From assembly GCA_030431875.1 (NCBI GenBank), contig JAUIIG010000010.1, positions 1 through 63,364 on the forward strand: a stretch of 63,364 bases of DNA. The letters are read 5' to 3'. Below, one piece after another: positions 25,735 to 34,301 of this stretch (positions are counted from its first letter, which is position 1; each line of letters starts with the position of its first letter). The notes under the pieces are model-generated. The model had not been told where the DNA came from, searched no databases, and saw only the letters and a list, made by a program, of their open reading frames with translations. Both the position numbers and the translations under genes were made by a program. This DNA is from Alphaproteobacteria bacterium (GTDB taxonomy: Bacteria > Pseudomonadota > Alphaproteobacteria > Sphingomonadales > Sphingomonadaceae).

Positions 25735-26948
25735 CATACAAGCCGCACAAGCCTGCTACCCGCGCGGTCGAGGCCGGTCGCCGCAAGGAATGGACCAGCA
25801 CGCCCGGCCAGCCCGGCAGTGTAGTCAACCCGCCGGTCTGGCGCGCCAGCACGCACCTTTATGAAGACAGCGAGGACCTGGCGGGCGGTCGCCCAAATGA
25901 AGACGGACACTTCTATTACGGACGCCGCGGCGGCCCCACGCAGTGGGCGCTGGCCGAAGCCCTGACCGAGCTTGAACCGGGTGCAGACGGGACTGAACTC
26001 TTTCCCAGCGGCGTTGCCGCCATCGCCTGCACCCTGCTGGCGATCCTGCGGCCCGGCGACGAACTGCTGGTTACCGACAACGCCTACGAGCCTTCGCGCA
26101 ACATCGCGCTCGGCATGCTCAAGCAGTACGGCGTCACCGCGAGGCCATTCGACCCGCTGGAGCCCGATCGCCTGGCTGCGATGATCGGTGAACATACCCG
26201 GGCCGTGCTGCTCGAAAGCCCCGGCAGCCTGACCATGGAGGTCTGCGACGTCCCTGCCCTCGCGGCGATTGCACGCGAGCACGGGGTGCTGTCGGTGATC
26301 GACAATACCTGGGCCACTGCGCACGGCTTTCCCGCACTGGAACGCGGCTGCGACATTTCGGTGATGAGCCTGACCAAGCATGTCGGCGGCCATTCGGACC
26401 TGATGATGGGCAGCGCCAGTGCTGCCAAACCTGTCATCAACCGCATCCGGCGACAAGCGCAGTTCATGGGGCAGGTCGTTTCCCCTGACGATGCCTCGCT
26501 CGCCCTGCGCGGCCTGCGCACCATGCCACTGCGGCTTGAAAGGTCGACCTCAAGTGCACTTGAGATAGCCAAGTGGCTAGAAAGTCGGCCGGAAGTCTCC
26601 GCCGTGCTCTGCCCCATGCTGCCGGGCAGCCGCGACCACGAGCTGTGGCAGCGCGACTTCACCGGCGGCTGCGGGCTGTTCAGTTTCGTGCTGGCCGAAG
26701 GCTTCGACACGGCAGCGCGTGCGCGGCTCATCGACGCGCTGGAACTGTTCGGTATCGGCTACAGCTGGGGCGGCTACGAGAGCCTCGTGATCCCCTTCGA
26801 TCCGGCCCCGGTCCACACCTTGCGCGCCTGGCCGCCGGGTATCGATAGCGGCAGTGGGCTTGGCGTGCGGCTGTCGATCGGGCTAGAGGATACAGGTGAC
26901 CTGAAAGCCGACCTCGCCCGGGGTCTCGATGCGATGAAAGACCAATGA
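25731..26948 (+). CDS. metC: Cystathionine beta-lyase
   Basis: A 405-aa PLP enzyme of the Cys/Met metabolism family. The PLP lysine is K216 in SLTKHVGGHSD, and the phosphate-binding FPSGVAAI and DNTWAT segments are present. The MetC assignment over gamma-synthase or gamma-lyase rests on the N-terminal VVNPPVWRAS and the C-terminal SWGGYESLV pattern. It starts with GTG in a GTGA overlap with the sulfurtransferase gene and ends in an ATGA overlap with the MscS gene. Confidence 0.9.
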   Translation: MTYKPHKPATRAVEAGRRKEWTSTPGQPGSVVNPPVWRASTHLYEDSEDLAGGRPNEDGHFYYGRRGGPTQWALAEALTELEPGADGTELFPSGVAAIACTLLAILRPGDELLVTDNAYEPSRNIALGMLKQYGVTARPFDPLEPDRLAAMIGEHTRAVLLESPGSLTMEVCDVPALAAIAREHGVLSVIDNTWATAHGFPALERGCDISVMSLTKHVGGHSDLMMGSASAAKPVINRIRRQAQFMGQVVSPDDASLALRGLRTMPLRLERSTSSALEIAKWLESRPEVSAVLCPMLPGSRDHELWQRDFTGGCGLFSFVLAEGFDTAARARLIDALELFGIGYSWGGYESLVIPFDPAPVHTLRAWPPGIDSGSGLGVRLSIGLEDTGDLKADLARGLDAMKDQ

Positions 26949-28183
26949 CACCCACCGCACCGACGCCGACGCCCAGCGCGACCGAGACCGCCGAGATCAA
27001 TCCGGATGCCGTGCCGCTGCTGGACCCGGCAACGGGCGAACCGCTGCTCAATCCCGAAACCGGCGAACAGCTGATGGGCGTGCCTGCCCCTGATCCAGTC
27101 CCGATGCTTGACCCGGTAACCGGCGAGCCGATGGTCAACCCGGAAACGGGCGAACTGCTCATGGCAATTCCGCAGGCACCTGCGACCAGTGCTGCCGACG
27201 AGACGACCACCAACGCCATCACCACCGCTGACGATTTCCGCGATGCCGTCGCAGACCGCAGCCAGACCGTCGGCGACGTGATCCAGACGCTCGATTCTTG
27301 GGCGCTGCAAATCGGATCCATGCGCATTTCGGTGTGGGACGGCGTCGTGGTGATCGGCGTGATCCTGCTGGTGATTGCCTTTACCATGATCACCACCCGC
27401 CTGTTCCGCTTCGGATTGCGACGGGTGACCAAGCTGGACGATTCGCAGCGCCTGCTGGCGGAGAAAATCTCCACCATCGTGATCTGGGCGGCAGCCTTCC
27501 TGATCGGCATCGACATGCTGGGGATCGACCTGACCGCCTTGGCCGTCTTCTCCGGCGCCTTCGGTCTCGCCATCGGTTTTGGCCTGCAGAAAACCTTCGG
27601 CAACCTGATCGCCGGCATCATCCTGTTGATGGACAAGTCGATCAAGCCGGGCGACGTTATCTCCGTGGCCGACCAGGCAGGCAACGACAGCTTCGGCCAG
27701 ATCCGCAAGATCGGCATCCGTGCCATCTCGGTGGTAACGCGAGACCAGACCGAATACCTGATCCCGAACGAGAACCTGATGATCAACCAGGTGGTCAACT
27801 GGTCCTACAGCTCCAAGGATGTCCGCGTGAAAGCCCCGGTAGGGGTGTCCTACGGCTCCGACCTGCAGCTGGTGGAAGAACTGCTCTACAAGGCGGTGGA
27901 CGAAACCCCCCGCATCCTCACTTTCCCCAAGCCGCGCGTGAACATCATGGGCTTTGGCGACAGCTCGGTGGACCTCGAAGTGCGCTTCTGGATCCAGGAC
28001 CCGGAGGAGGGCATGAGCAACATCCGGTCCGACGTCTACAAGCGCATCTGGCAGCTGTTCGCCGAGAACGGCGTGGAGATCCCCTTCCCGCAACGCGACA
28101 TCAACTTGCGCAACAACGATCAATTCGGGCAGCTCGTCGCAGCAATCAGTCAGCGAATGGGTAACGATTCCACGAAAAGCTGA
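26945..28183 (+). CDS. MscS-family mechanosensitive channel with a duplicated N-terminal motif
   Basis: A 412-aa channel. A long extra N-terminus (about 1-120) precedes three hydrophobic segments (about 130-220), the pore region GLAIGFGLQKTFGNLIAG and the beta domain with PGDVISV. The N-terminal region contains two 24-residue copies of PLLDPxTGEPLxNPETGExLM (residues 24-47 and 53-76), each with two DPxTGE-like half repeats. The core is a standard osmotic safety channel; the repeat region is not part of known MscS structure. It has an ATGA overlap with metC. Confidence 0.9.
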   Translation: MTPTAPTPTPSATETAEINPDAVPLLDPATGEPLLNPETGEQLMGVPAPDPVPMLDPVTGEPMVNPETGELLMAIPQAPATSAADETTTNAITTADDFRDAVADRSQTVGDVIQTLDSWALQIGSMRISVWDGVVVIGVILLVIAFTMITTRLFRFGLRRVTKLDDSQRLLAEKISTIVIWAAAFLIGIDMLGIDLTALAVFSGAFGLAIGFGLQKTFGNLIAGIILLMDKSIKPGDVISVADQAGNDSFGQIRKIGIRAISVVTRDQTEYLIPNENLMINQVVNWSYSSKDVRVKAPVGVSYGSDLQLVEELLYKAVDETPRILTFPKPRVNIMGFGDSSVDLEVRFWIQDPEEGMSNIRSDVYKRIWQLFAENGVEIPFPQRDINLRNNDQFGQLVAAISQRMGNDSTKS

Positions 28184-28228
28184 CCCTGTCCGACAAGGTC
28201 ATTTCGCGGAGCGTGCACCGCGTGGTAA

Positions 28229-28247
28229 CCCCTATGGGCAATAGGGG
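28229..28247 (+). promoter_or_regulatory. Hairpin covering the Shine-Dalgarno sequence of the next gene
   Basis: CCCCTAT (28229-28235) pairs perfectly with ATAGGGG (28241-28247) around a 5-nt loop. The second arm is most of the AGGGGAG ribosome-binding site; the ATG at 28253 follows five bases later. Such a fold would hide the site when closed. Confidence 0.5.
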
Positions 28248-28252
28248 AGCGC

Positions 28253-28984
28253 ATGTCGCACTATCTCGGGATAGTCACCGCCTACGCGGCGGCCGCAGTG
28301 CTGGTATGGCTGGCAGCCTTGTTGCATCCCGAATCCATCCCCGCCGCGCGTGAATATAACCCCGGGAAACGGGTCATGCAGCTGGGACTGTTCCTGCTTG
28401 CCGTGGTCGGCGCGGCAGTGCTGCAATTGCTGGAGGGTCGGCGGTGGCTGCTGCCGAATGAAGACCCGCTGACAGCTCCGCTCAACCAACTGATCATCTT
28501 CCTGCCGCTGGTGATCTACTTGGTCGCCCAGCGCCGCCCTGCTGCTGCCTTGGTGCCAGTCCGGGGGCTGCTGCGCTCAGTGGCGGGCGGCACGGCGCTG
28601 GCGCTCATCAGCCTTGCGGCTTACCTCTCCGCGCGGGGGAACTGGGATCAGCTGCCCGAACTCGCCGCCGGGATCTTCTCTGCCGACAAGGCTGACCGCT
28701 TCACCCAGATGCTCCTGCTCGACCTTGGTCTCGGCACCCTGATAGCCCTCCTGATCGGCGGCTGGTCGCGCAAGGTTGCCCTGGTCACGCTCGCGGGACT
28801 GGTCCTGCTGATCCACATCGGCGCTGCCAGTATGGCTGGCTTCGGGCCTGAAGGGGCGGGCGGCGTTCTGCTGGGCTCTGCGGTAGCTTTCGGCCTGCTT
28901 TCGGCCATCGTCCATACACGCAACATTGCCTGGTTCTGGCCGGTCCACGCCATGCTCGGCATGTTGCTGATTGTCGGCAGTTAG
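28253..28984 (+). CDS. Polytopic membrane protein of unknown function
   Basis: A 243-aa protein with about six to seven hydrophobic segments: near residues 5-25, 43-60, 75-92, 105-125, 150-170, 175-195 and 210-240. No motif links it to a known family. The gene stands between the sulfurtransferase-metC-mscS unit and the sulfite-reduction operon, about 70 nt after the former and 100 nt before the latter. Its ribosome-binding site lies in a hairpin. Confidence 0.75.
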   Translation: MSHYLGIVTAYAAAAVLVWLAALLHPESIPAAREYNPGKRVMQLGLFLLAVVGAAVLQLLEGRRWLLPNEDPLTAPLNQLIIFLPLVIYLVAQRRPAAALVPVRGLLRSVAGGTALALISLAAYLSARGNWDQLPELAAGIFSADKADRFTQMLLLDLGLGTLIALLIGGWSRKVALVTLAGLVLLIHIGAASMAGFGPEGAGGVLLGSAVAFGLLSAIVHTRNIAWFWPVHAMLGMLLIVGS

Positions 28985-29086
28985 GGCGGCGTCCAAGCGC
29001 AGCCAGTGCGGCGGGTAAAGCTGACCTAGGCCCCTGACAAACCATTCTCGCTGGCGATCATCCTGTTCGGCAGGCATTTTCGCTGC

Positions 29087-29842
29087 ATGAAAACTGGCAC
29101 CATATACCTTGTCGGCGCAGGCCCGGGCGATCCGGACTTGCTGACCCTGCGCGCCGCGCGGCTGATCGAGAGCGCGCGCCTGATCGTGCACGACGGGCTG
29201 GTCGACCCCGCCATCCTTGCCATGGCGCACCGCGATGCACGGCTGGTTTCGGTGGCCAAGAGCCGTTCCAAGCACACCTTGCCGCAAGACCAGATCAACG
29301 CCCTGCTGGTGCGCGAAGCGCTCGCCGGACACGATGTCGTGCGCCTGAAGGGCGGCGATCCTTTCATCTTCGGGCGTGGCGGTGAGGAAATGGAAGCAGC
29401 CCAGGCTGCAGGTCTCGCTTGTGAGGTCGTGCCCGGTATCAGCGCCGCGAACGGTGCCGCCGCCGCCAGCGGCATTGCCCTGACCCACCGCGAGGACGCC
29501 AGCATTGTCAGCTTCGTGGCTGGCCAGTGCAAGGGATTGGCAGATCAGGATTGGGCCGGGCTCGCCGGCAAAGGCCGTACGCTGGTGATCTACATGGGCG
29601 TGAAGACTGCGCCGCAGATCGCCGAGAAGCTGATGGCGGACGGGCTTGCCCCCGACATGCCGCTGGCAGTGGTCGAAAATGCCTGCCGCCCCGAAATGCG
29701 CGTGCTGCGCGGACCGCTGGCGGGCCTGCCTGAGATGGTCGAACGGCACGCGGTGAAGAGCCCTGCCCTGATCATCATCGGCACTGTAACCGCGCGCGCC
29801 GACGCCGCGCTTGCCCGCGTGCTTGAGGAGACAGTCTCGTGA
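29087..29842 (+). CDS. cobA: Uroporphyrinogen-III C-methyltransferase
   Basis: A 251-aa SAM-dependent methyltransferase, first step of siroheme (and corrinoid) synthesis. It has GAGPGDPDLLTLRA at the N-terminus, LKGGDPFIFGRGGEE and VVPGISAANGAAA. It lacks the CysG dehydrogenase/ferrochelatase half, so a separate enzyme is needed for siroheme completion. It starts the sulfite-reduction operon; its stop overlaps the next start (GTGA). Confidence 0.95.
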   Translation: MKTGTIYLVGAGPGDPDLLTLRAARLIESARLIVHDGLVDPAILAMAHRDARLVSVAKSRSKHTLPQDQINALLVREALAGHDVVRLKGGDPFIFGRGGEEMEAAQAAGLACEVVPGISAANGAAAASGIALTHREDASIVSFVAGQCKGLADQDWAGLAGKGRTLVIYMGVKTAPQIAEKLMADGLAPDMPLAVVENACRPEMRVLRGPLAGLPEMVERHAVKSPALIIIGTVTARADAALARVLEETVS

Positions 29843-30135
29843 GAATCCTTACCGGCAACGACCTGCGCAGCGGCGCGGTGCTGTGGTGGAGCGGCGATGG
29901 CTGGTCGATCCACATCGCTGACGCCGTCGATGCAGGTGATGAGGCCGAATCCATCATCGCCACCGAAAGCGCCGCGCGCCGGGTGAACGATGCCTACGCC
30001 ATCGACGCCGAAGAAACGCCGGACGGCCCGCGTCCGGCCCACATCAAGGACCGCGTGCGCGCTCTCGGGCCCACCGTGCGTCCCGACCTTGCCGTACCTG
30101 CAGCCGACAAGGTCGGCTGGGACTGGGTGATCTGA
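29839..30135 (+). CDS. DUF2849 protein of the sulfite-reduction operon
   Basis: A 98-aa soluble protein beginning MRILTGNDLRSGAVLWW and containing DRVRALGPTVRPDL. DUF2849 genes typically sit between cobA and the sulfite reductase gene in alphaproteobacteria, as here. The function is not established; help in siroheme delivery or reductase assembly is inference from context. It starts with GTG in a 4-nt overlap with cobA. Confidence 0.88.
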   Translation: MRILTGNDLRSGAVLWWSGDGWSIHIADAVDAGDEAESIIATESAARRVNDAYAIDAEETPDGPRPAHIKDRVRALGPTVRPDLAVPAADKVGWDWVI

Positions 30136-30136
30136 C

Positions 30137-31771
30137 ATGTACCAATACGACCAATACGACCAGGCCATGGTCGACGCCCGCGTGGAGCAGTTCCGCGACC
30201 AGGTGCAGCGCCGTCTCGACGGCAAGATGACCGAGGACCAATTCAAGCCGCTGCGCCTGCAGAACGGCCTGTACCAGCAGCTGCACGCCTACATGCTGCG
30301 CGTGGCCGTGCCTTATGGCACTCTGTCCAGCCGCCAGATGCACGCCCTGGCTGACATCGCCGACAAGTACGATCGCGGTTACGGCCACTTCACCACACGG
30401 CAGAACATCCAGTACAACTGGATCAAGCTGGAAGAGACGCCGGACCTGCTGGCCGACCTTGCCAAGGTGGAGATGCATGCCATCCAGACCAGCGGCAACT
30501 GCATCCGCAACATCAGTTCGGACCAGTACGCCGGTGCCGCCGCGGACGAAGTGGTGGACCCCCGCCCCTATGCCGAGCTGCTGCGCCAGTGGTCGACATT
30601 CCACCCCGAGTTCGCCTTCCTGCCGCGCAAGTTCAAGATCGCCGTGATCGCTTCGGAGCGTGACCGCGCGGCCATGCGCTTGCACGATATCGGCATCAAC
30701 ATCGTGGTGGACGACGAGGGACAGCTGGGCGCTGCCTTCTATGTCGGTGGCGGCATGGGCCGCACCCCGATGATCGCGCCGTGCATCCGCGACTTCGTGC
30801 CGCTGGATCAGCTGGTGACCTACGCCGAGGCCATCTTGCGCGTCTACAACCGCCATGGGCGGCGCGACAACAAGTACAAGGCGCGGATCAAGATCCTCGT
30901 CCACGAAACCGGCGCGGAGGAGTTCACCCGCCAGGTGGAAGAAGAATTCGCGCACCTGCTCGAGCAGGGCGTGGAACCGCCATTGGCCGAGCTGGACCGT
31001 ATCCGCAGCTTCTTCCAGCAGCCGGAGTTCGCCACCGGCCTGACCGAAAAGGCTGACCGTTCGGACCCCGATTTCGCGCTGTGGATCGATCGCAACTGCC
31101 TGCCCCACAAGGTGCCGGGCTATGTCTCCGCCGCCATCAGCCTGAAGCCGGTAGGCGGTATTCCGGGCGATGCCACCTCGGCGCAGATGCACGTTATGGC
31201 GGACCTCGCGAAGGAGTATTCCTTCGACGAGTGCCGCGTCACCCACGCGCAGAACGTGATCCTGCCGCATGTCGAAATCGGCAAGCTCTACGAGGTCTGG
31301 CAGAAGCTGGTGGCTGCGGGCCTCGGCACTGCCAACCTCGACCAGGTGGGCGACATCATCGCCTGCCCCGGCCTCGACTATTGCAGCCTTGCCAATGCCC
31401 GCTCGATCCCCGTCGCGCAGAAGATTTCGCAGCGCTTCGACCAGACCGGCAAGGGTGAAGTGCTGGGCGAGCTCAAGCTGAAGATTTCCGGCTGCATCAA
31501 CGCCTGTGGGCATCACCACGCCGGCCATATCGGCATCCTCGGCGTCGACCGCAAAGGCACCGAAAACTACCAGCTGCTGCTGGGAGGCAGCGAGGCCGAG
31601 GACGTGTCGCTAGCCAAGATCACCGGCCCCGGCTTCGACGAGTCCGGTATTGTCGACGCCGTCGAGACCGTGACCAACCTTTACCTCGAACGGCGTGAGG
31701 ATGGCGAACGCTTCCTCGATACCTACCGCCGCATCGGCATGGATCCGTTCAAGGAGGCGCTTTATGGCTGA
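30137..31771 (+). CDS. cysI: Assimilatory sulfite (nitrite/sulfite) reductase, siroheme protein
   Basis: A 544-aa monomeric siroheme/[4Fe-4S] reductase converting sulfite to sulfide. The cluster cysteines are C410 and C416 (CPGLDYC) and C453 and C457 (CINAC); the substrate site includes TSGNCIRN and the Arg in the FTTRQNIQ segment. The operon with cysH, DUF934 and cobA supports sulfite over nitrite. No flavoprotein partner cysJ is adjacent, suggesting ferredoxin as donor. The gene starts two bases after the DUF2849 stop. Confidence 0.94.
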   Translation: MYQYDQYDQAMVDARVEQFRDQVQRRLDGKMTEDQFKPLRLQNGLYQQLHAYMLRVAVPYGTLSSRQMHALADIADKYDRGYGHFTTRQNIQYNWIKLEETPDLLADLAKVEMHAIQTSGNCIRNISSDQYAGAAADEVVDPRPYAELLRQWSTFHPEFAFLPRKFKIAVIASERDRAAMRLHDIGINIVVDDEGQLGAAFYVGGGMGRTPMIAPCIRDFVPLDQLVTYAEAILRVYNRHGRRDNKYKARIKILVHETGAEEFTRQVEEEFAHLLEQGVEPPLAELDRIRSFFQQPEFATGLTEKADRSDPDFALWIDRNCLPHKVPGYVSAAISLKPVGGIPGDATSAQMHVMADLAKEYSFDECRVTHAQNVILPHVEIGKLYEVWQKLVAAGLGTANLDQVGDIIACPGLDYCSLANARSIPVAQKISQRFDQTGKGEVLGELKLKISGCINACGHHHAGHIGILGVDRKGTENYQLLLGGSEAEDVSLAKITGPGFDESGIVDAVETVTNLYLERREDGERFLDTYRRIGMDPFKEALYG

Positions 31772-32234
31772 TTTCGACCCCAAGGTGACGGATTTGGGCA
31801 CCGGCCGCGACGACGTGCAGTTCCGTTTCCGCGACGATGAGCAGGCCGACGTGGCAGCCGTGACAGTGGACTCCTTCCTCGACCAAGCAGACGCCGATGC
31901 CGTGCGTATCGAGCCGGGTGACGACGCGCGCGACCTTTTGCCGCACCTCGATCGCTTGCGCCTCGTCGAGGTCAACTTCCCGGCCTATACCGACGGACGC
32001 GGCTATTCCGCCGCCCGCCTGCTGCGCGAACACGGTTACACGGGCGAACTGCGCGCCGTGGGAGACGTGCTTGTGGACCAGTTGGCCTACATGCGTCGCT
32101 GCGGCATTGATTCCTTCGCTCCGGAGCGTCCGCTCAACGAGGAAGCTGCCCGCAAGGCATTGGAAGTCCTGCCGCAAGCCTACCAGGCAGCTGCCGACGC
32201 CAGCAAGCCGATCTGGAGCCTGCGGCATGGCTGA
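31764..32234 (+). CDS. DUF934 protein, sulfite-reduction accessory
   Basis: A 156-aa soluble protein of the DUF934 family: LVEVNFPAYTDGRGYSAARL, then LREHGYTGELRAVGDVL and DQLAYMRRCGIDSF. It is a constant partner of cysI and cysH in alphaproteobacteria, but no biochemical role is established. It overlaps cysI and cysH by eight bases each, both times with the sequence ATGGCTGA. Confidence 0.93.
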   Translation: MADFDPKVTDLGTGRDDVQFRFRDDEQADVAAVTVDSFLDQADADAVRIEPGDDARDLLPHLDRLRLVEVNFPAYTDGRGYSAARLLREHGYTGELRAVGDVLVDQLAYMRRCGIDSFAPERPLNEEAARKALEVLPQAYQAAADASKPIWSLRHG

Positions 32235-33012
32235 CGCCGCCCGCAAGATAGATCGGATCGACACCGGGCCTGCCTTCACCCAGGCCGATGCCGACGCGCT
32301 CAACGCGCGCTTTGCGGGCGTGCCCTCGCCTGAAATGCTGCGCGAACTGCTGGCCGAAGGCACCCTTGGCCGCGTCGGCGTGGTGTCCAGCTTCGGCACC
32401 GAGGCCGTGGTGCTGCTGCACCTGATCGCCGAGGCTGACAAGAGCGTGCCGGTCATCTTCGTCGATACGCTGAAAATGTTCGACGAGACGCTGGCCTACC
32501 GTGAGCAGGTGATCGAACTACTCGGCTTCACCAATGCCAGCGTGGTCCAGCCCGATCCCGCCGTGCTTGCTGCCAAGGACGAGACCGGCATGCGTTGGTC
32601 GTATGACCCGGACGGTTGCTGCGAAATCCGCAAGGTGGAGCCCATGCGCCGCGCCAAGGCGGGTCTCGATTGCTGGATATCGGGCCGCAAGGCCTTCCAG
32701 TCGCACACCCGCCAGAACCTGCCGCGGTTCGAGATCGAGGACGGGCGGATGAAGATCAACCCGCTGGGCGACTGGACCAAAGCTGACCTGGAGGCCTGGT
32801 TCGAGAAGCACGACCTGCCGCGCCACCCGCTGGAGGCTCGCGGCTATCCATCGATCGGCTGCTCCCCCTGCACCAGCACCGTGCTGCCCGGCGAAGACCC
32901 GCGTGCGGGCCGCTGGCGCGGTTGGGACAAGACCGAGTGCGGCATCCATTCGCCCAACAATCCGGACAGCAAGGACGGCGACCTGCCTCCCGGCTACGAA
33001 CCCGTTTTCTGA
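32227..33012 (+). CDS. cysH: Adenylyl-sulfate reductase (CysH, iron-sulfur APS type)
   Basis: A 261-aa thioredoxin-dependent reductase. The paired cysteines C131-C132 plus C212 and C215 (CSPC) are the four [4Fe-4S] ligands that mark the APS-reducing type; plain PAPS reductases lack them. The catalytic cysteine is C238 in ECGIH. The start of the nucleotide-binding region, SSFGTEAVVLLHL, is intact. It is the last gene of the operon and is cytoplasmic. Confidence 0.94.
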   Translation: MADAARKIDRIDTGPAFTQADADALNARFAGVPSPEMLRELLAEGTLGRVGVVSSFGTEAVVLLHLIAEADKSVPVIFVDTLKMFDETLAYREQVIELLGFTNASVVQPDPAVLAAKDETGMRWSYDPDGCCEIRKVEPMRRAKAGLDCWISGRKAFQSHTRQNLPRFEIEDGRMKINPLGDWTKADLEAWFEKHDLPRHPLEARGYPSIGCSPCTSTVLPGEDPRAGRWRGWDKTECGIHSPNNPDSKDGDLPPGYEPVF

Positions 33013-33041
33013 TTTTGCGCGAATCGTGATAGCCTCGCGCA

Positions 33042-33884
33042 ATGAGAACGGGGCTCATCGCAATCATCGCCGCAGCTTGGCTGCCCGCCACCGCAACCGC
33101 GCAGGACTGGGATGCCATCAGCATGCCCCAACCGGCGCCCGAGGAATGGGCGGCCATTGCCGAATTGCCAGACCTTTCTGGCACGTGGAGTCCTGACATC
33201 CGCGACCAGTTCGCGCAGATGGATACCAATCCGCCCAACTGGCTGCCGCATGTGCAGGAACAGGTCGACTACCTCTACGCCGAAGAGGAAGCGGGACGGC
33301 CGAAGGGCCTGTTCATCGACTGCCTGCCGCACGGCAGCCCCAGCCTGATGGCGGTGACACATAATGCCATCGAATTCCTCGTAACGCCCGGTCGGGTCAC
33401 CGTGCTGGGCGAAAGCGACGGCAACCGCATCCGCCGCATCTGGACCGACGGCCGCGACATGCCCGAGGACCCGGACCCCAGCTTTGACGGCTATTCGGTC
33501 GGCCACTGGCACGACGGCGCGCTGGTGGTCGAAACAACCGCCATCCTGCCGCAGGTCTACCTCGCCATCAGCGAGGCCGTGGGCATTCCCAACAACGGCG
33601 GGATGACCGTAAGCGAGCGCATCCACTTGCTGGAGCCGGACCTGCTGGCCGTCGACATGGTGATCGACGCGCCTGAAATCCTCGCCGAACCCTACGAGAC
33701 CCGCCGCCTGTTCCACCGCCGCCGCCAGCGCAGCCACGAGATCGAGCAAGGCGTCTGCCGCCGCGGTGATTTCATCGAGACCGAAGACGAATGGGGCAAT
33801 GCCGCCTGGGCCCCCGCTACCCACGACGGCATGGGCAACCTGCTGCCAGACGACCTGCTGGAACTGCTTGGAGACGAAGAATGA
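33042..33884 (+). CDS. Secreted protein of unknown function, paired with a DUF6152 protein
   Basis: A 280-aa protein with a signal peptide (MRTGLIAIIAAAW, cut near ATATAQD). The mature part has NLSGTW-like DLSGTWSPD and GYSVGHWHDGALVVETT, features seen in a family of periplasmic proteins often encoded beside DUF6152 genes in sphingomonads. Two cysteines are present. The function is unknown. Its stop overlaps the next start (ATGA). Confidence 0.82.
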   Translation: MRTGLIAIIAAAWLPATATAQDWDAISMPQPAPEEWAAIAELPDLSGTWSPDIRDQFAQMDTNPPNWLPHVQEQVDYLYAEEEAGRPKGLFIDCLPHGSPSLMAVTHNAIEFLVTPGRVTVLGESDGNRIRRIWTDGRDMPEDPDPSFDGYSVGHWHDGALVVETTAILPQVYLAISEAVGIPNNGGMTVSERIHLLEPDLLAVDMVIDAPEILAEPYETRRLFHRRRQRSHEIEQGVCRRGDFIETEDEWGNAAWAPATHDGMGNLLPDDLLELLGDEE

Positions 33885-34279
33885 CCCGCCGGATTGCACT
33901 CGGATTGATCGCCGCCGCCTCCTGCCTGACGCTGCCCGCCTCGGCACACCATAGCTTCGCCATGTTCGACAGCACGCAAGTCCGCACGATCACCGGGCAG
34001 GTTGTGCAGTTCCGCTGGAGCAACCCGCACGTGGCGCTGTTCGTGCAGGAGGATGGCACCTCGGGCCGCGCGGGCGTCTGGGCAATCGAGCTCACCAGTC
34101 CCGGAAACCTGCGCCGTCTCGGCTGGAGCCGCACGACGCTGGAACCGCGTGACCGTGTCCAAGTGGAGATGAACCCCATGCGCGACGGCCGCCAGGGTGG
34201 CGGATTCCGCGAGGTAACGCTGCTTGAAACCGGTGAGACCTACTCGGCCCGGCTGATCGACATCGAACGTAACAACTGA
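33881..34279 (+). CDS. DUF6152 family periplasmic protein
   Basis: A 132-aa protein with a signal peptide ending ASAHHSF, then TGQVVQFRWSNPHVALFV, the DUF6152 hallmark (HHSF, WxNPHV). A small beta-sandwich fold is likely. His33/His34 at the mature N-terminus could bind metal, but that is speculation. It is translationally coupled to the preceding secreted protein. Confidence 0.87.
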   Translation: MTRRIALGLIAAASCLTLPASAHHSFAMFDSTQVRTITGQVVQFRWSNPHVALFVQEDGTSGRAGVWAIELTSPGNLRRLGWSRTTLEPRDRVQVEMNPMRDGRQGGGFREVTLLETGETYSARLIDIERNN

Positions 34280-34301
34280 CGCCGCCTCGCAGGCTGGCGC
34301 G

